64,000 nt of DNA from Adiantum capillus-veneris. Lineage: Eukaryota > Streptophyta > Polypodiopsida > Polypodiales > Pteridaceae. Position numbers and translations under genes: made by a program. Location of the stretch: NCBI GenBank assembly GCA_014529385.2, contig CM043953.1:77242872-77306871 (forward strand), written 5' to 3'. Positions 36,150 to 47,560 of the stretch are shown here, in pieces. Each line of letters begins with the position of its first letter. Position 1 is the stretch's first letter. The notes under the pieces are model-generated. The model was not told the DNA's origin. It saw only the letters and a list, made by a program, of their open reading frames with translations, and searched no databases.

Positions 36150-37445
36150 CTAATCAGACGTCTCACCGCGTCCAAATGGCGTCTCTATCGAATTCTGCAA
36201 AAAAAAACAATAAGACAGCTTTCTGTAAATATAAACATATAGTTTATAAAACAATACAACAAATAGAAAAGAGCAAACCCTAATACTACCCATGCTGCTG
36301 CGAGAACTTAGGATGTCCATCAGGGCATTTAAGTCCTTCCTGCCTGCGTAATCGCGCTCGTACGGTGTCATCGACCACCGTCAAAACATACAAAGAATCC
36401 ATTATGTTAGAATTTAAAAACCCCTAAACCCTAAACCATCAAACCTAAAGAGCAATGTAAAAATACTTACAAAATCGGCCTCAAATGATGCCCACCCGCC
36501 GCTCCCTAAGTGGTGTGAGCTCCATGCCTCTACGCGCGCTTTGGCTGCCTCCTTTTGTTGCTTCCACTTGTCGGGATTCTCGCGCGCTGCTTTCTTTGCA
36601 TCCTTCCAATCTTCTTTGGCCAGCCAATCTGGTTTGTTCCACCCATGCTTAATTTCTTTTTGCACTTCAGGACGCTTGTGCTTGCAGTATTGGTGCATTT
36701 GAACCTTCATCAGGTCTTCATTGAAGCAGTCATCCCGTGTCGAAATGGGAAACTCGTCATGTACCATGCTGATGACTCTGTCTTTTAAATCACTTGGTAC
36801 TTCACTCCAGGTGTTTAGTATGTAGTGTCTAAACACCTGAGAGAAAAAACCACGCATGCCCAAGATCACCTTTTTGCCTTCATCATCCAAGATGATGCCG
36901 CCGCTGAAGTCGACGGAGTAAGGCAAGCCCTCTCACCGATGACGCGTGAACTTGGGTGTCCTGGCAAGGTTCTCTAGCAGCGTGTCGATGGGGGTACGGA
37001 TGTCAGGTGTCTCCATTGGAGTCTAGGCCCCAAAGCGAGGAGTATCGAGGACTAGAGTGACTTTTGAAGGAGTAGGTAGTGGTGTGTAGCTGCTAGGAAC
37101 GGCCATCAGCTGTGCAAAACTTGGCATAGATGGCGATGTCGTGGCTTGTGTGGGGCCAGGCAAAGAAGGGGAGGGTAAAGAGCCTCGTCCAACACGAGGT
37201 GGTGTCAAGGCATCGGCAACAGCATCCCCACAACAATCGCCGCCACTACCACTAGAGCGTTGGTTCCTAGACGAGTGTGAAGATCGTCTTGTCGACATCG
37301 AAGCTTCGGAGCACGCTAAATGCTCTGAAACAGAGGAAAATGCTAAAGGAGTAGGAACGCATGATGGTGCTCCAGAGCGATGACGCTCCATGCACCACTG
37401 GCTCTGCTGGGGTGACAAAGAAGAAAGAAACTCATCATCATCCAT
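36150..37445 (-). pseudogene. CACTA-2 second gene, Transposase_24-type protein
   Basis: It starts MDDDEFLSSLSPQQ (ATG at 37445) with a Ser/Pro-rich first part ending in the repeated DTPRFGA / METPD / IDT pattern. The conserved part, starting MPYSVDFSGGIILDDEG at ~36926, is open for ~150 residues through YILNTWSEVPSDLKDRV and EIKHGWNKPDWLAKEDWKDA to GSGGWASFEADF. It then has a GTAAGT donor, an exon with TPYERDYAGRKDLNALMDIL and a final short exon ending ETSD, stop. It is the best preserved copy of this domain in the window. A stop separates the two halves, as in the other copies. Confidence 0.75.
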
Positions 37446-37591
37446 ACCTACATTAAATACACGAACATTTAATCTTAATATTGAATGAATGGAGAAGAAA
37501 ACATGGACAAGTAGAGAGAGAGAGAGAGAGAGGAGACTCATAAAGGGGGAGGGATTCCTGTGTAGAGAGATTTTGTTGAATTTATGTGAAT

Positions 37592-37845
37592 TTGTAAAAG
37601 CATTGTGCTCCGGGTGCGATGGAGACTAAAGCTGCATCACGAAGATCTGCTCATAGATGTTGCTTGCCCTACCACTAAATCTAATTGATCGGGTGAAAGA
37701 GACACTAAGAAGCAGTAGTAGTGCTTCTTAGCATCTCTTTCACCCAATCAACTAGATCTAGCGGTGGAACGAGCAACATCTATGAGCAGACCTTCGTGAT
37801 GGCAGCTTCAATTTCTATCACACTCGGAGCGTAGTGCTCGTCATC
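37592..37845. repeat. Foldback between the two CACTA-2 genes
   Basis: This is the same hairpin as at 13735-13990: tctaattgatcgggtgaaagag pairs with ctctttcacccaatcaactaga, with outer arms gtgctccgggtgcgatgg and tcacactcggagcgtag. Confidence 0.85.
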
Positions 37846-38100
37846 CCTGCTTGTGAGAACATACCTCGAGCATACGTACCTGGAGTGGATGCCAATACAA
37901 TGACGCAATGACGCATATAGACAAGAATGGACAAAAAGCCACGTGAATACAATATATATTATAAAACGGAGCAGAATTGTTCTGACACAATATTTATGGC
38001 TTTAAGAGGTCTCTCTCTCATCCTCGTAAAGCTCAGCATAACTTCCTATATCTATATAGAGCTCTCCGTTTACACAGATGTCCTCCGTTTCATTTTGTAG

Positions 38101-38120
38101 CATTAGGAGAAATATGAACC
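38101..38120 (+). repeat. Left terminal inverted repeat of the 10-kb element
   Basis: CATTAGGAGAAATATGAACC; it pairs with 48134-48153. Confidence 0.9.
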
Positions 38121-38693
38121 TTGCATGGGCCTTGTAAGGAATCCTAATTTTTAGGGATTAAGGCTAATGTTGTGTGGGGTTTAGGGGGCAAGGGCATTGA
38201 AGAAGGTAGTTTTGAGTAGGCTTTTCTAGCCTTTTTTTTAGACAAATGTAGGATGTGGACCTAAAAGGTTGCTTTCTCTCTCTAGCTTTTTTTAAAGTGA
38301 AGGAAGCATAGGGGTGTGTCCACATCAGCAATTCCGTGGGTCAAAAAGAGTCAAAATTTGACTTTTTTTAAAAATTTTCATTTTTATTTGTTTTTTACTT
38401 AAAACTCCCTCCCAACATATATACATATCCAAAAATCATTTTTTGACCCATTTTTTAACCCACAAGCTTAGAAAGTCCATTTTTTCAAAAATCTTTTCCC
38501 CCAAAAAGTAATAAACATTTTGTTCTCTCATCCTCCTCCCTCTCCCTCTCCTCTCCCTCTGTGCCCCTACCTTCCTCCTCCTCCCCAATCTCTCCCTCCT
38601 CTCCCTCCCTCCTTCTCTCTTGCCATCCTGCTCGGCCTCTCTACCCTTCCCCCTCTATCTTTTCATCATTTTCTTCCTCACGCAACAGCTTCC

Positions 38694-41644
38694 ATGGTGC
38701 TCACGGACATCACAAATGGTTTACTTCCACCACCACGTACTCCGCACACCAAAAGCATACATATTCGCTTACCCACGGCATTTGCACCGAAGACCACTAG
38801 TGAAGGTAATCAAAGGTTATCACAGGAACGTCGCACCGCTTGTGAGACCAATGTTGACATTTGGGTGGATGGCCATTTGTACCCTTACGATCCTATAAGC
38901 CGCTTCCATCCACCGTTTAATAGCCTTTCCACATTTCTTCAATTTCTTGGGAGGGGAGAAGCAGGCTTGTTAGGCTATTGCAAGCGGCTGTGTATGGGTG
39001 CAGGTGCTTCTTTGCATATGTGGATGCACGAATGTCAAGCTCTTCACCTCAAGACGACGGCATTACAAGAGAGTGTTGCCTCTTCGGAGAGGGTAGTTAA
39101 AAGTCTTGAACAACAAATGCAAGAAAAGGAGTCCCACATCCAGAAGCTTACCAACACCATCACATACTTGAAAGAAACACCCCTTGGTGCAAGGGAACGC
39201 AAACGCCCGTATTCATCCATTGAAACTCTTGCACATTCCGGAGGAGCACGCAAACGACGAGTTACAGCCACAAGGTGATTTGGTCTTTACTTGCATGCTA
39301 CATTCTTACTTCACACTATTTTCTAACATTTATGTTTATTTGTTGCTAGAAACTTCATCCAGGAGGCATGCGGTGGAACAAGCCAAGATAATCGAGTCAA
39401 CCTTCTCACTAGTTGTCTCAATACCGAGGACGTTATTTCTATCTTACAATCACCTGGAGGTAAGCACATTAAGGATGCAGTCACCAAGGACCTTATGCGT
39501 AAATTAAGAAATGTGGTTAATGATGATGACGTTCAACAAGCTTGTGATGAGGCTGGAATCAGCACCAAAGCCTATCAGGCTATTTTTCAACTCCTAAAGG
39601 ATGCCCTCAAAGAACATGGCATTGTGGAAAACCTATTTCCCGTTCCTCACAAGGTCAAGCTCGCAAAGAAGGCCACAAACGAAGATGTGTTCTCCCGCAT
39701 TGGGACATACCTACACATTGAGGACACAATGCCAACTTCCCTTTATGCTTCGTGTGCAACAAAGACAAGGGGAAAAGGTAAGAAACAATCCATAAGACCT
39801 TCGAATAAGGGCTTTCCTTACACAATGTGGAACAATATTTTCGTGGATCTTAGAAGGCTTCAAGAAGCCATGCTTAGATTTTACGAGTTACCTGAAGAAG
39901 GTGACACACTTTACTTTTTTCTTTGGTATTATTCTTTTCATAGAAGCTGAAGTTTAAGGTCTTGGCACTATTTATTTTGTAGTGCTTGGCACAAAAGTCG
40001 CTTTTGTGCTGAAACTCGATGAGTATCAAATAGTGAAAGGCCGAAGGTTAGAGAGGCTAAGTGTCACTCTAATGAACGAGGCCCTTCTGCAAACCAAGCG
40101 AAGGGATTCAGTCGAGCCATATCCCACCCTATCTTTTAGCGTGCAATCAGAGAAAGACATTTGGTGGTTGGGTGCTATTGAGGTGCCCAAAGAGACCAAT
40201 GGAGTACTTTCGTGGATTTTTGAGAGAACTCCATGGATCACAGAAGTAATACACTCCCAAATTGCAGGTCAGAAGTTGGAGATTGAGGGCTTTGGTAGTT
40301 ATAATGTGGAGTGGCACTTAGGTGGGGATTTGAAGACCATAAAGTGTTTGCTTGGTTGCAAACAAGGGGCTTCTTCTCTCATGCCTTGTCCATTTTGCAC
40401 TCGAGGGTACAAACCTAATGGACAAAAATCACATAAGAGCACTGCAAAGGCCAGTTACATGCTTCCATGGCAAGGGCATGGAGAACAAGGGTTAGATTGT
40501 CATGATGTCGGAGATGAAGGTAGAGAATGGGAAGCGTCTATTCTGAGATGTCCCATGCTCAATGCCCCAGACCGTGATCAAAAGGACCACACTTGGAATC
40601 CAATCTTTCGATTTCCTCTATCGAATGTACATTTTTGTACATTACACGCATTCATGCGTATTTTTGATAGGCTATTGAAGCTCCACATTGACTATGCTTT
40701 CACAATGAAACCGTTGGAAAAGTCCCAGGAAGTGATCGAAAGAGTGGAGGTACTCTTGAATTCCATTGGCTGTCATGGTGGAAATGTGTCTATAGTTGCT
40801 GCAAAGAACACAGGGGAGGCCGATGAAATTGCTCAACAAGTGTCAATGAGTGGACAAAAAGCTAGACACTTTTTGAAGAAAGTTTCCCAAGGAAAGCCAA
40901 GTCGATATGATGCTCAAAGCAGCTCCAACCAGCAGCCAGGTAACCTTTGGGAGCTTTGGAAGGAGTTATGCAAAGCTACTATTGACAATGATTCAAATGG
41001 CGAGCTTGCAAACAAGCGCAAGCAAGTTTGGGCCCATTTTGATAAAATGGTCAAGCTTATGAGCCTTAACAGCACAACAGAAGAACAACGGCAATCATTT
41101 CAAGAAGCTTTGGCGGATTTTACCAAGGTCTTCACCCTTTCTTGGGGTGAAAATAACATCACACATTACATGGTAAGTCATTCATGGTGTATTCATTACA
41201 AGGGATTGTTTTTATTTACTAATGTGGATCGTTTGCTCATGTGAACAGCATATCTTGTTTGTGCATGGTGCATTTTTTATGCACAAGTATGGATCGCTTG
41301 AAATTTTTAGCACTCAAGGCATGGAGAAGTCCCATTATTGAGCAAGGGGAGTGTACTTCAAAAATACTTGACATGGTGGTGGAATGGTGCAATCCAATTA
41401 TTTGGAGGAGATGTTCAACTGGTTTTTTCGCACAACATTTTCTCGTAAGCTCACAATGGAGCGTGCGCGACAATCCAAGATTACTATTGAAGTGCGCAAA
41501 TGGAGTCGTCAAGAGCATAGCAACAAGTGGCAAATGTCGCAAGGTCCCACCAAGCATGCTGCATGGCGGCGATGCAGAGTGCGACAAGGATCAAAGTGGA
41601 TACTGCGCGAGTCACTAAACGTGAACGCAAGGTCCAACTCTTAG
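38694..41644 (+). pseudogene. RAG1/Transib/CMC-like DDE transposase of the 10-kb element
   Basis: Four exons join in phase through GT-AG introns: 38694-39274, 39350-39900, 39983-41172 and 41249-41644, about 905 codons. Residues ~1-195 include a conserved-looking WVDGHLYPYDP and a coiled coil (about 130-175) before a basic stretch. Exon 2 is helical (KDLMRKLRNVVNDDDV). The putative catalytic core has D in VLKLDEYQ (~390), D in GGDLKTIK (~493), C-x2-C in MPCPFC (513/516), a His pair in VHFCTLHAF, H-x4-H in HILFVH across the last intron, and E in TQGMEKSHY (~800). The H-x4-H-x19-E spacing equals that of RAG1, and D-x19-C is within one residue of it. Two in-frame TGA codons follow the E (41339 and 41369), so this copy is probably inactive. 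Alternative: a KDZ- or Plavaka-like relative. Confidence 0.75.
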
Positions 41645-41699
41645 CGACATGTTTATTTAAAAAATAATACTTCTTTTAAAAAAATTACTGTGAACAGGG

Positions 41700-41783
41700 C
41701 CCTTTTTAAATGGGCCCTTATAAATATTGCATGCTCTCATAAATCACTCATTTCTTAAGAACAGGTGAGCTCTTACCAACGAA
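41700..41783 (+). promoter_or_regulatory. Likely promoter/leader of the H3-like gene
   Basis: A TATA-type word (ttataaatatt) lies at about 41719-41729, ~60 bp before the ATG at 41784. A poly-A-like stretch (41660-41690) separates it from the end of the transposase gene. Confidence 0.45.
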
Positions 41784-42679
41784 ATGGCGCGCACCAAACA
41801 AACCGCGAAAGAGCATCCGCCTGCCAATAAAAACACCCTCCAAGGATGTGAGAAGCCGTCATGGATTAAAGGCACAAGAAAACGTCTACGAACACTTGGC
41901 CGTTCCAGGAACTCTTCTGGTAGTGGGCATGGTGGTAGGGCACGAGAGTCATCAAGGACTGTTGAATTTCCACCTCCTCAAGATATAACACCTAGAAAGA
42001 GAATGAAGCAACGTGCCCAGCGCTGGAGAGAAGCAGAGGGCCAGCAAACATCAGAGTCCGATAGGGAGCAACCATCGCGCCCCCAATCACAAGCAGGACC
42101 ATCCAGGACTCGGGTGGTCAATACAGACACCGAATCAGAGAGTGAGCCACCATGGCTGCGAGAAAACATACCGCGCACACACCGGGTGGCCGTTGGGGGG
42201 AAGACATTGCCTCAAGGCAAGGGAGCTCTCCCCACACGACAAGATCGGCAACCAAGGGAAGAGGAAGAATCAGAGCAGGCTGCAGAACCAGCCCCTGAGC
42301 ATGTAAACAGACGCAAGTCTAAGTTTTTCAAGAAGCCTTCACGCCGCCCGCCAGCAAATGTGCAAGTGTCCCCAAGACAACTCCAGCGGCGCCGAAAAAT
42401 AGCAAGGGCATTTGCAGAAATCCGCCACTACCAGAAGACGACGGAGCTCTTGATTCGGCACGCCCCCTTTGCTCGCACTGTGAAGGAAGTGCTTCAAAGC
42501 TTTGAAATCAGTATAGAATGCAAGTAATAGCGCTAGAGGCTATTCAAGAAGCTGCAGAGGCCCACATCATTTCAGTGTTGGAAGATACCAACCTATGTGC
42601 CATTCATGCAAAGCGAGTGACAATACAGCCAAAAGATATGCAGCTTGCATGACGATTGCGACGAGACTTCGAGCATTAG
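41784..42679 (+). pseudogene. Histone H3-like gene with a long N-terminal tail
   Basis: The protein starts MARTKQTAKE, the first eight residues matching the H3 tail. A ~190-residue Ser/Arg/Glu/Pro-rich disordered region follows. The histone fold starts at ~210: FAEIRHYQKTTELLIRHAPF then [14 protein letters not shown] (alpha-N, alpha-1). After a one-base frame change near 42512 it continues [40 protein letters not shown] (alpha-2, loop 2, alpha-3), where a TGA (42650) stands at an Arg position, then RLRRDFEH and stop. Canonical H3 is 135 residues with a ~44-residue tail. K4 context is kept, but K9-S10 is replaced (KEH) and no ARKS motif exists. HAPF and EAAEAH recall CENH3, yet loop 1 is not lengthened. 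No introns. Confidence 0.85.
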
Positions 42680-42817
42680 CCAAAGTTACCCCTCTTTTTG
42701 TATTGCACACCCTTATCTTTGTAATGATTTGACTTTCCAATGACAATATGATCAACAGTTGTGTCTACTCTGTCTATTATCTTTGTAATTTCAAGTTATG
42801 TATGTAATTGTAGTCAA

Positions 42818-43022
42818 TTTTAGTAAATTTGTGCATTTTAAGTAACCTTAGGGGTAGATAAGCCTACAAGGGGCAGAAAAAGGCCTGGCCACAAGGGCGC
42901 GCAAATGGCCCATCCAAAACTGATGGATGGGCCATTTGCGCGCCCTTGTGGCCAGGCCTTTTTTTGCCCCTTGTAGCCTTATCTACCCCCAAGGGTACTT
43001 AAAATAACCAAATTTACTAAAA
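42818..43022. repeat. Hairpin unit 1 between converging genes
   Basis: The arms of ~97 bp are nearly perfect inverses: ttttagtaaatttg to caaatttactaaaa outside, and gcctggccacaagggcgcgc to gcgcgcccttgtggccaggc inside. The loop is ccaaaactgatgg. Confidence 0.93.
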
Positions 43023-43295
43023 CCTATTGGTTTTGCATGAATATTTTATATGGATCCTTATGGACACCTTTTTTTGGTCATTTCAAGCTTTGAATTCCTT
43101 ATAGGATATCAAAACTAATAACATATTGTGAAACCAAATGTCCAATGTAATTTGACTTTTTGGTGCAAGGGTGTAGTAGGTAGAGCAAGTGATAGTTTGC
43201 TGGAAACTTCATTTTATAATTGATTTGAGCTTTTCAAGTGTCCTTGAGTGTGAACATATACTGGAATTGCCATAAAAAGGTTGCATTTAAATGAA

Positions 43296-43537
43296 TGATG
43301 CAAAACCAATCCATTGCAATAAATTTGTGCTTTTTAAGTACCCTAGGGGGTAGATTGGCCTATAAGGGGCAAAAAAATGCCTGGCCACAAGGGCGCGCAA
43401 ATGGCCCATCCAAAACTGATGGATGGGCCATTTGCGCGCCCTTGTGGCTAGGCCTTTTTTTGCCCCTTATAGGCCAATCTACCCCCTAGGCTACTTAAAA
43501 AGCACAAATTTATTGCAATGGATTGGTTTTGCATCAA
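43296..43537. repeat. Hairpin unit 2
   Basis: The arms are ~118 bp, with the same core and loop as unit 1 but longer outer arms (tgcaaaaccaatccattgca pairs with tgcaatggattggttttgca). The spacer to unit 1 (about 43023-43295) is repeated after unit 2, giving a ~490-bp tandem period. Confidence 0.93.
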
Positions 43538-43820
43538 TATTTTATATGGATCCTTATGGACACCTTTTTTTTGGTCATTTCAAGCTTTGAATTCCTTATA
43601 GGATATCAAAACAAATAACATATTGGGAAACCAAGTGTCCAATGTAATTTGACTTTTTGGTGCAAGGGTGTAGTAGGTAGAACTAAAGCAAGTGATAGTT
43701 TGCTGGAAACTTCATTTCATAATTGATTTGAGCTTTTCTAGTGTCCTTGAGTGTGAACATATACTGGAATTGCCATAAAAAGGTTGCATTTAAATGAATG
43801 CTGCAAAACCAATCCATTGC

Positions 43821-44013
43821 AATAAATTTGTGCTTTTTTAGTACCCTAGGGGGTTAGATTAGCCTATAAGCTGCAAAAAATGCCTGGCCACAAGGGCGCG
43901 CAAATGGCCCATCTAAAACTGATGGATGGGCCATTTGCACGCCCTTGTGGCCAGGCATTTTTTGCAGCTTATAGGCTAATCTAACCCCCTAGGGTACTTA
44001 AAAATCACAATTA
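43821..44013. repeat. Hairpin unit 3
   Basis: The arms are ~93 bp. Where units 1 and 2 have aaggggca pairing with tgcccctt, unit 3 has ataagctgcaa pairing with ttgcagcttat, so both arms changed together. Confidence 0.93.
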
Positions 44014-44175
44014 TACTCAATTTGACTGCAATTACATACCTTGAAATACCTTGACTGCAATTCATATCACCGATTGAAACAATTTTCAAGATTGACAAAT
44101 CAGATTGAAAAGAATTTGCAATATAGAGAGACAATTTCAAATATTTTTTATTCCTTCTAGCACGGTGATTTTACA

Positions 44176-45752
44176 TCATTTATCTGAGGAGTTCAGAATT
44201 TTTTTGACCATTTCCTGGCGCCTATTTTGCGCGTAAGGCAACTCCCCAGTCAAGAGGGACTGCGCTATGGCATTTGGGTCAGTTGAGCCAATGGAAGCAT
44301 GTATCCCTATCTGGGCAAGCACTTTACCACGAAAGCCAGTGCCAAACGCTGTGCATACAAGGGATCTACGCACTAGGAACACTTGATGCGCAGTTTGAGC
44401 AATGGTACTCAAACACAAAAACTTGCTCAAAGCTTTTAACGACCAAGTCATAAAATGGGCTTGGGGAGTAAATTCATTATGGATAATGGCCACATCGCCA
44501 GGGGGGAGTTGTCCGAGGTAATGCGCAAGGGAAGCTTGAGGTCCAAAGCCCGTCCGCTTGCCACCCGTCCTTGGAGCAAAATCATCAACCTCCACAACAT
44601 CCTGTCATAAACCGATGAAGGTTGAGAAAAAAGACAACGAAGGATAAAATAGTAACATGAAAATTAGGTACAGTTTACCTCCTGCTCCTTGTCATCCTCC
44701 TCCCTGTTGCCCTTTGCATCCAAGTCAATGGTCCCATGCACCACAGATACAAGCTTTGGATCATCAGATGGGAGGTTGCATAATGGCATAGGCATCCTAG
44801 CAGCCTCAACCTTGGCTTGCGTGGCTTGGAAATCTTCATCAGCCACGTGCAACTGCTCTGCTGCCAGGACCTCCGCACATACAACTGCGATAGTGTCAGC
44901 AACAGAGTCCCCATCTGGCAAGAGCTTTCTTTTTAGGGCATCTGGCGTATTGTCTAAGGGACATTTGCTGCTGTTGCATAGCACGCTCAAGCATTCATCC
45001 ATGCGCAAGCCAAATGCTTTTTCCAAATCATGCAGGAACACAAACTCCTCCCTATCCACTAACACTGAGGAGAAGCGGCTAATTTCTACCTCTGGGATAG
45101 CCACATCCGTCAGTGGTAGTGGCACTGGAGTGTCACTAGGGCCAGCCGCAACTATGGATTTCTCAACCACTTCCTCAAGACCCCTAGGGTACTCCAGCTG
45201 GTGTGCTTTTCCTTCCGCTGCAGGGTTCATGGGGATAACCTGCTGCTCCTTGGTGTCCTTGATAAAGGACCCAACTTGAAGGTGTGGTAAGCGGAGCTCC
45301 GCCAAATCAGGTTCCTCGCTCACCAAGAAGATAAATGTTGCGAGCCGAGAAAGGTACTCCACCCCCAACTTGCGCTTCTTGAGCACTGACACCCCAGGGG
45401 CTTGCTCGTCCAAGTAATGGCCTGCATTGGTTGCAATTTCTTGGAATCGTTGCAACCGCTTGGCGAATGGACGATCACCTTTGTGTATATAGCGCAAAAG
45501 ATCGCAAGGCACATAGATCCCTGCATGTGGGGGGATAGATACAGAATATTTTATGATGTGCTCCTCCATGAACGCAGACATCTCCTCAAATGCATCCATG
45601 TGAAGGGCAACTGTGGTGTCAAGGTCAGGGAGACGAGTAAAAAAGGTGTGGAGGTCCAACTTCCCTTTGTATTTGGTGTCCTCGAGGAAGAGGATGAAGC
45701 GTGACAAAGGGGTGGATGTGGGTACAGATGCAGAGGCTGTGGCAGCATCCAT
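44176..45752 (-). CDS. Gene D of the 10-kb element, unknown protein (~499 aa)
   Basis: Two exons: 45752-44679 and 44601-44176. The donor is GAG|GTAAAC and the acceptor TTATGACAG|GATG; the joined frame (EQE-DVVEVDD) stays open to the stop. The start is MDAATASASVPTS, the first ATG with a downstream open frame. Visible features are a mostly helical N-terminal third (DLDTTVALHMDAFEEMSAFM, KGDRPFAKRLQRFQEIA), a middle Pro/Ser-rich segment, an acidic lysine-rich stretch at the exon junction (NREEDDKEQE) and a C-terminal part with SLAHYLGQLPPGDVA and GFRGKVLAQIGIHASIG. There is no signal peptide or membrane span. I do not recognise the family. It lies tail-to-tail with the H3-like gene and 247 bp downstream of gene E. 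Confidence 0.7.
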
Positions 45753-45998
45753 GTTTAGCCTGGGGTGTGGATAGAGAGTGGAGGAGCTCAGGAGTTGCAA
45801 AAGTGAAAATAGTGAATGAGTTAGGTGGCCCCCCTTTTATAATGTACCCTTTTTTTAAGACATTAAAAAAAAAGTCACTTTCACCAAAAAATGATTTCTC
45901 ATCCCAATGCAAAAAATTATATTCAAAGGCATGATTTGCCGAAGCAAATCATGTTGATTACAGCGGGGATCAATATGAAAATTGCAAGAGTTACAAAG

Positions 45999-47339
45999 TT
46001 ATAAGATCGATAGCATAGTTCCATCTATCCCCCAGTCCTCCTCGACCTTCAATTTGTCTTCCATTCTCTTCCCAATTTGCGGACATTCATAACAATAAGC
46101 ATCTAATGATCGACAAACCATGATGTATTGAAAATGTGGTGGAAGGATTCTCACCTTGTGACCTTGTAAACGAAATTGTGCTTGTTGAAGGGCCTCAAAA
46201 CCCATAATAACTAAATGTTCTCGAACATTACTGAGAGTCCAATGCTTGTTCACTTGGACTGCCTCCAAAGCATCGTTGGGCATCTTCACTGCAATGTCAA
46301 AGCTTGCAATAGCGCCGTCTACACTCTGTAAGGGAGTCCACACTCCAAGCTTGCACATCCAACGATCATAGTGAAATCGTATGTACAAGGAGGTGCGGGA
46401 TTTCAAATAGCGCATTCCAATACCTGAAGCTCCAACCTTACAACGGTACCGGTCCCCGTTGTGCATGCCCTCCACAAAACCCCAGTCCTCTTCTAAAAGC
46501 CTTCCTAATTCGTCGTAATGCGCATCTTTACATACAAGCATTGTGGTAGTCTCCACAAATCCAAACTCTTTAAAAATGTGCACAAAACAATGAATAGGCA
46601 AACACCAGCTCAAGCCCACAGACCTAGAAGCTTTAGAGTATTTCAAAGAGTTTTGGACATCCATTATCATCTTTTTCTTGAAAGATGCTACCGACCACAA
46701 ATCTGGGACCGGCCACTCCATAATTAATAAGGAAGTTACTTTGATGGGTTCAAGCGTTCCAAATGCTTGTGTAGAAGTAGGGACAATATAGGAGTGAGAA
46801 TAGAAGAAAATCCTTCTTTGAACCAGTTTGGTTGGGCAAAGATGCGGGAACATTATTGCTCCAATATCCGCATGTATAGCATTGAATGTGCCGGAGAGAC
46901 TATGTAGTGGCTGCTCCTCCACCAACGTGGATGGAAATATGACTATAAATGCATGACAAATGTTAAGTATGAATCCATAATAACATTACACTGTGATTTC
47001 ACACCTAGCTTTGTATTCTCAAAACATGTACTTACAATGTGTTGGAAATCGAGGTGGTTGTTGCAAGTGCATGGTTGACATTGAGAAAACATGTTGCACA
47101 ATGGCTATGGTCCCCTTGTCTTTGCGGTTCTTGAAACCAAGGAGCTTTCCTTTCCAATGAAGATCCAAGTTTGCACGATTCCGCACACGATGAGGGCCAA
47201 CAGCAGATGGTTGCATGTATACCCAAGCACCTTTGGTGAACTCTTGTGGCACCCACTCATCATCTACACCTCTAGTGTTGTGGCATGCAAGTGCTGTGAC
47301 CTCATCCTTTGGTCGCATTTGCGAAGTAGAGTTGGCCAT
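45999..47339 (-). CDS. Gene E of the 10-kb element, unknown protein (~415 aa)
   Basis: Exon 1 is 47339-47036 (start MANSTSQMRPKDEV) and exon 2 is 46942-45999. The donor is CATT|GTAAGT and the acceptor TTTATAG|TCAT; joining gives RFPTH-FIFPSTLVEEQ in frame with no stop. The N-terminal part has WVYMQPSAVGPHRV, then LDLHWKGKLLGFKN and KGTIAIVQHVF, a beta-rich pattern that loosely recalls a BAH or SH3-like fold (weak). The C-terminal part has several Cys and His (MLVCKDAH, RYRCKV, CYECPQIG) and ends GIDGTMLSIL. I do not recognise it. An intact spliced frame in an element with other damaged genes is notable. Confidence 0.7.
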
Positions 47340-47429
47340 GGTTGAGCAAAGCAAACTAGGAGGAGGAGAAGAACCTTGCTTGTTGCTACAATGTAGGTGT
47401 GATAAAGTGATATGAGAAAATGGTCAACC

Positions 47430-47560
47430 CTTGTGGCAATGGGAGGAGAAGGTGGACAACCCTTGCTTGGTGTGGCACTGGGAGGAGAAGGTGGATAAGC
47501 CTTGCTTGGTGTGGCACTGGGAGGAGAAGGTGGATAAGCCTTGCTTGGTGTGGCAATGGA
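47430..47560. repeat. 39-bp tandem repeat, three to four copies
   Basis: The unit contains tggcactgggaggagaaggt and ggataagccttgcttggtg. It lies upstream of gene E, in its probable promoter region. Translated frames across it are repeat artefacts. Confidence 0.88.

Noticed and set aside
41784-42679. Ordinary host histone gene neighbouring the transposon
   Set aside because: It lies inside the exact boundaries of the 10-kb element, has a tail more than four times the normal length and is damaged.
44689-45279. 196-residue plus-strand Ser-rich frame
   Set aside because: It is antisense to gene D, which has a better start, a canonical intron and a longer frame.
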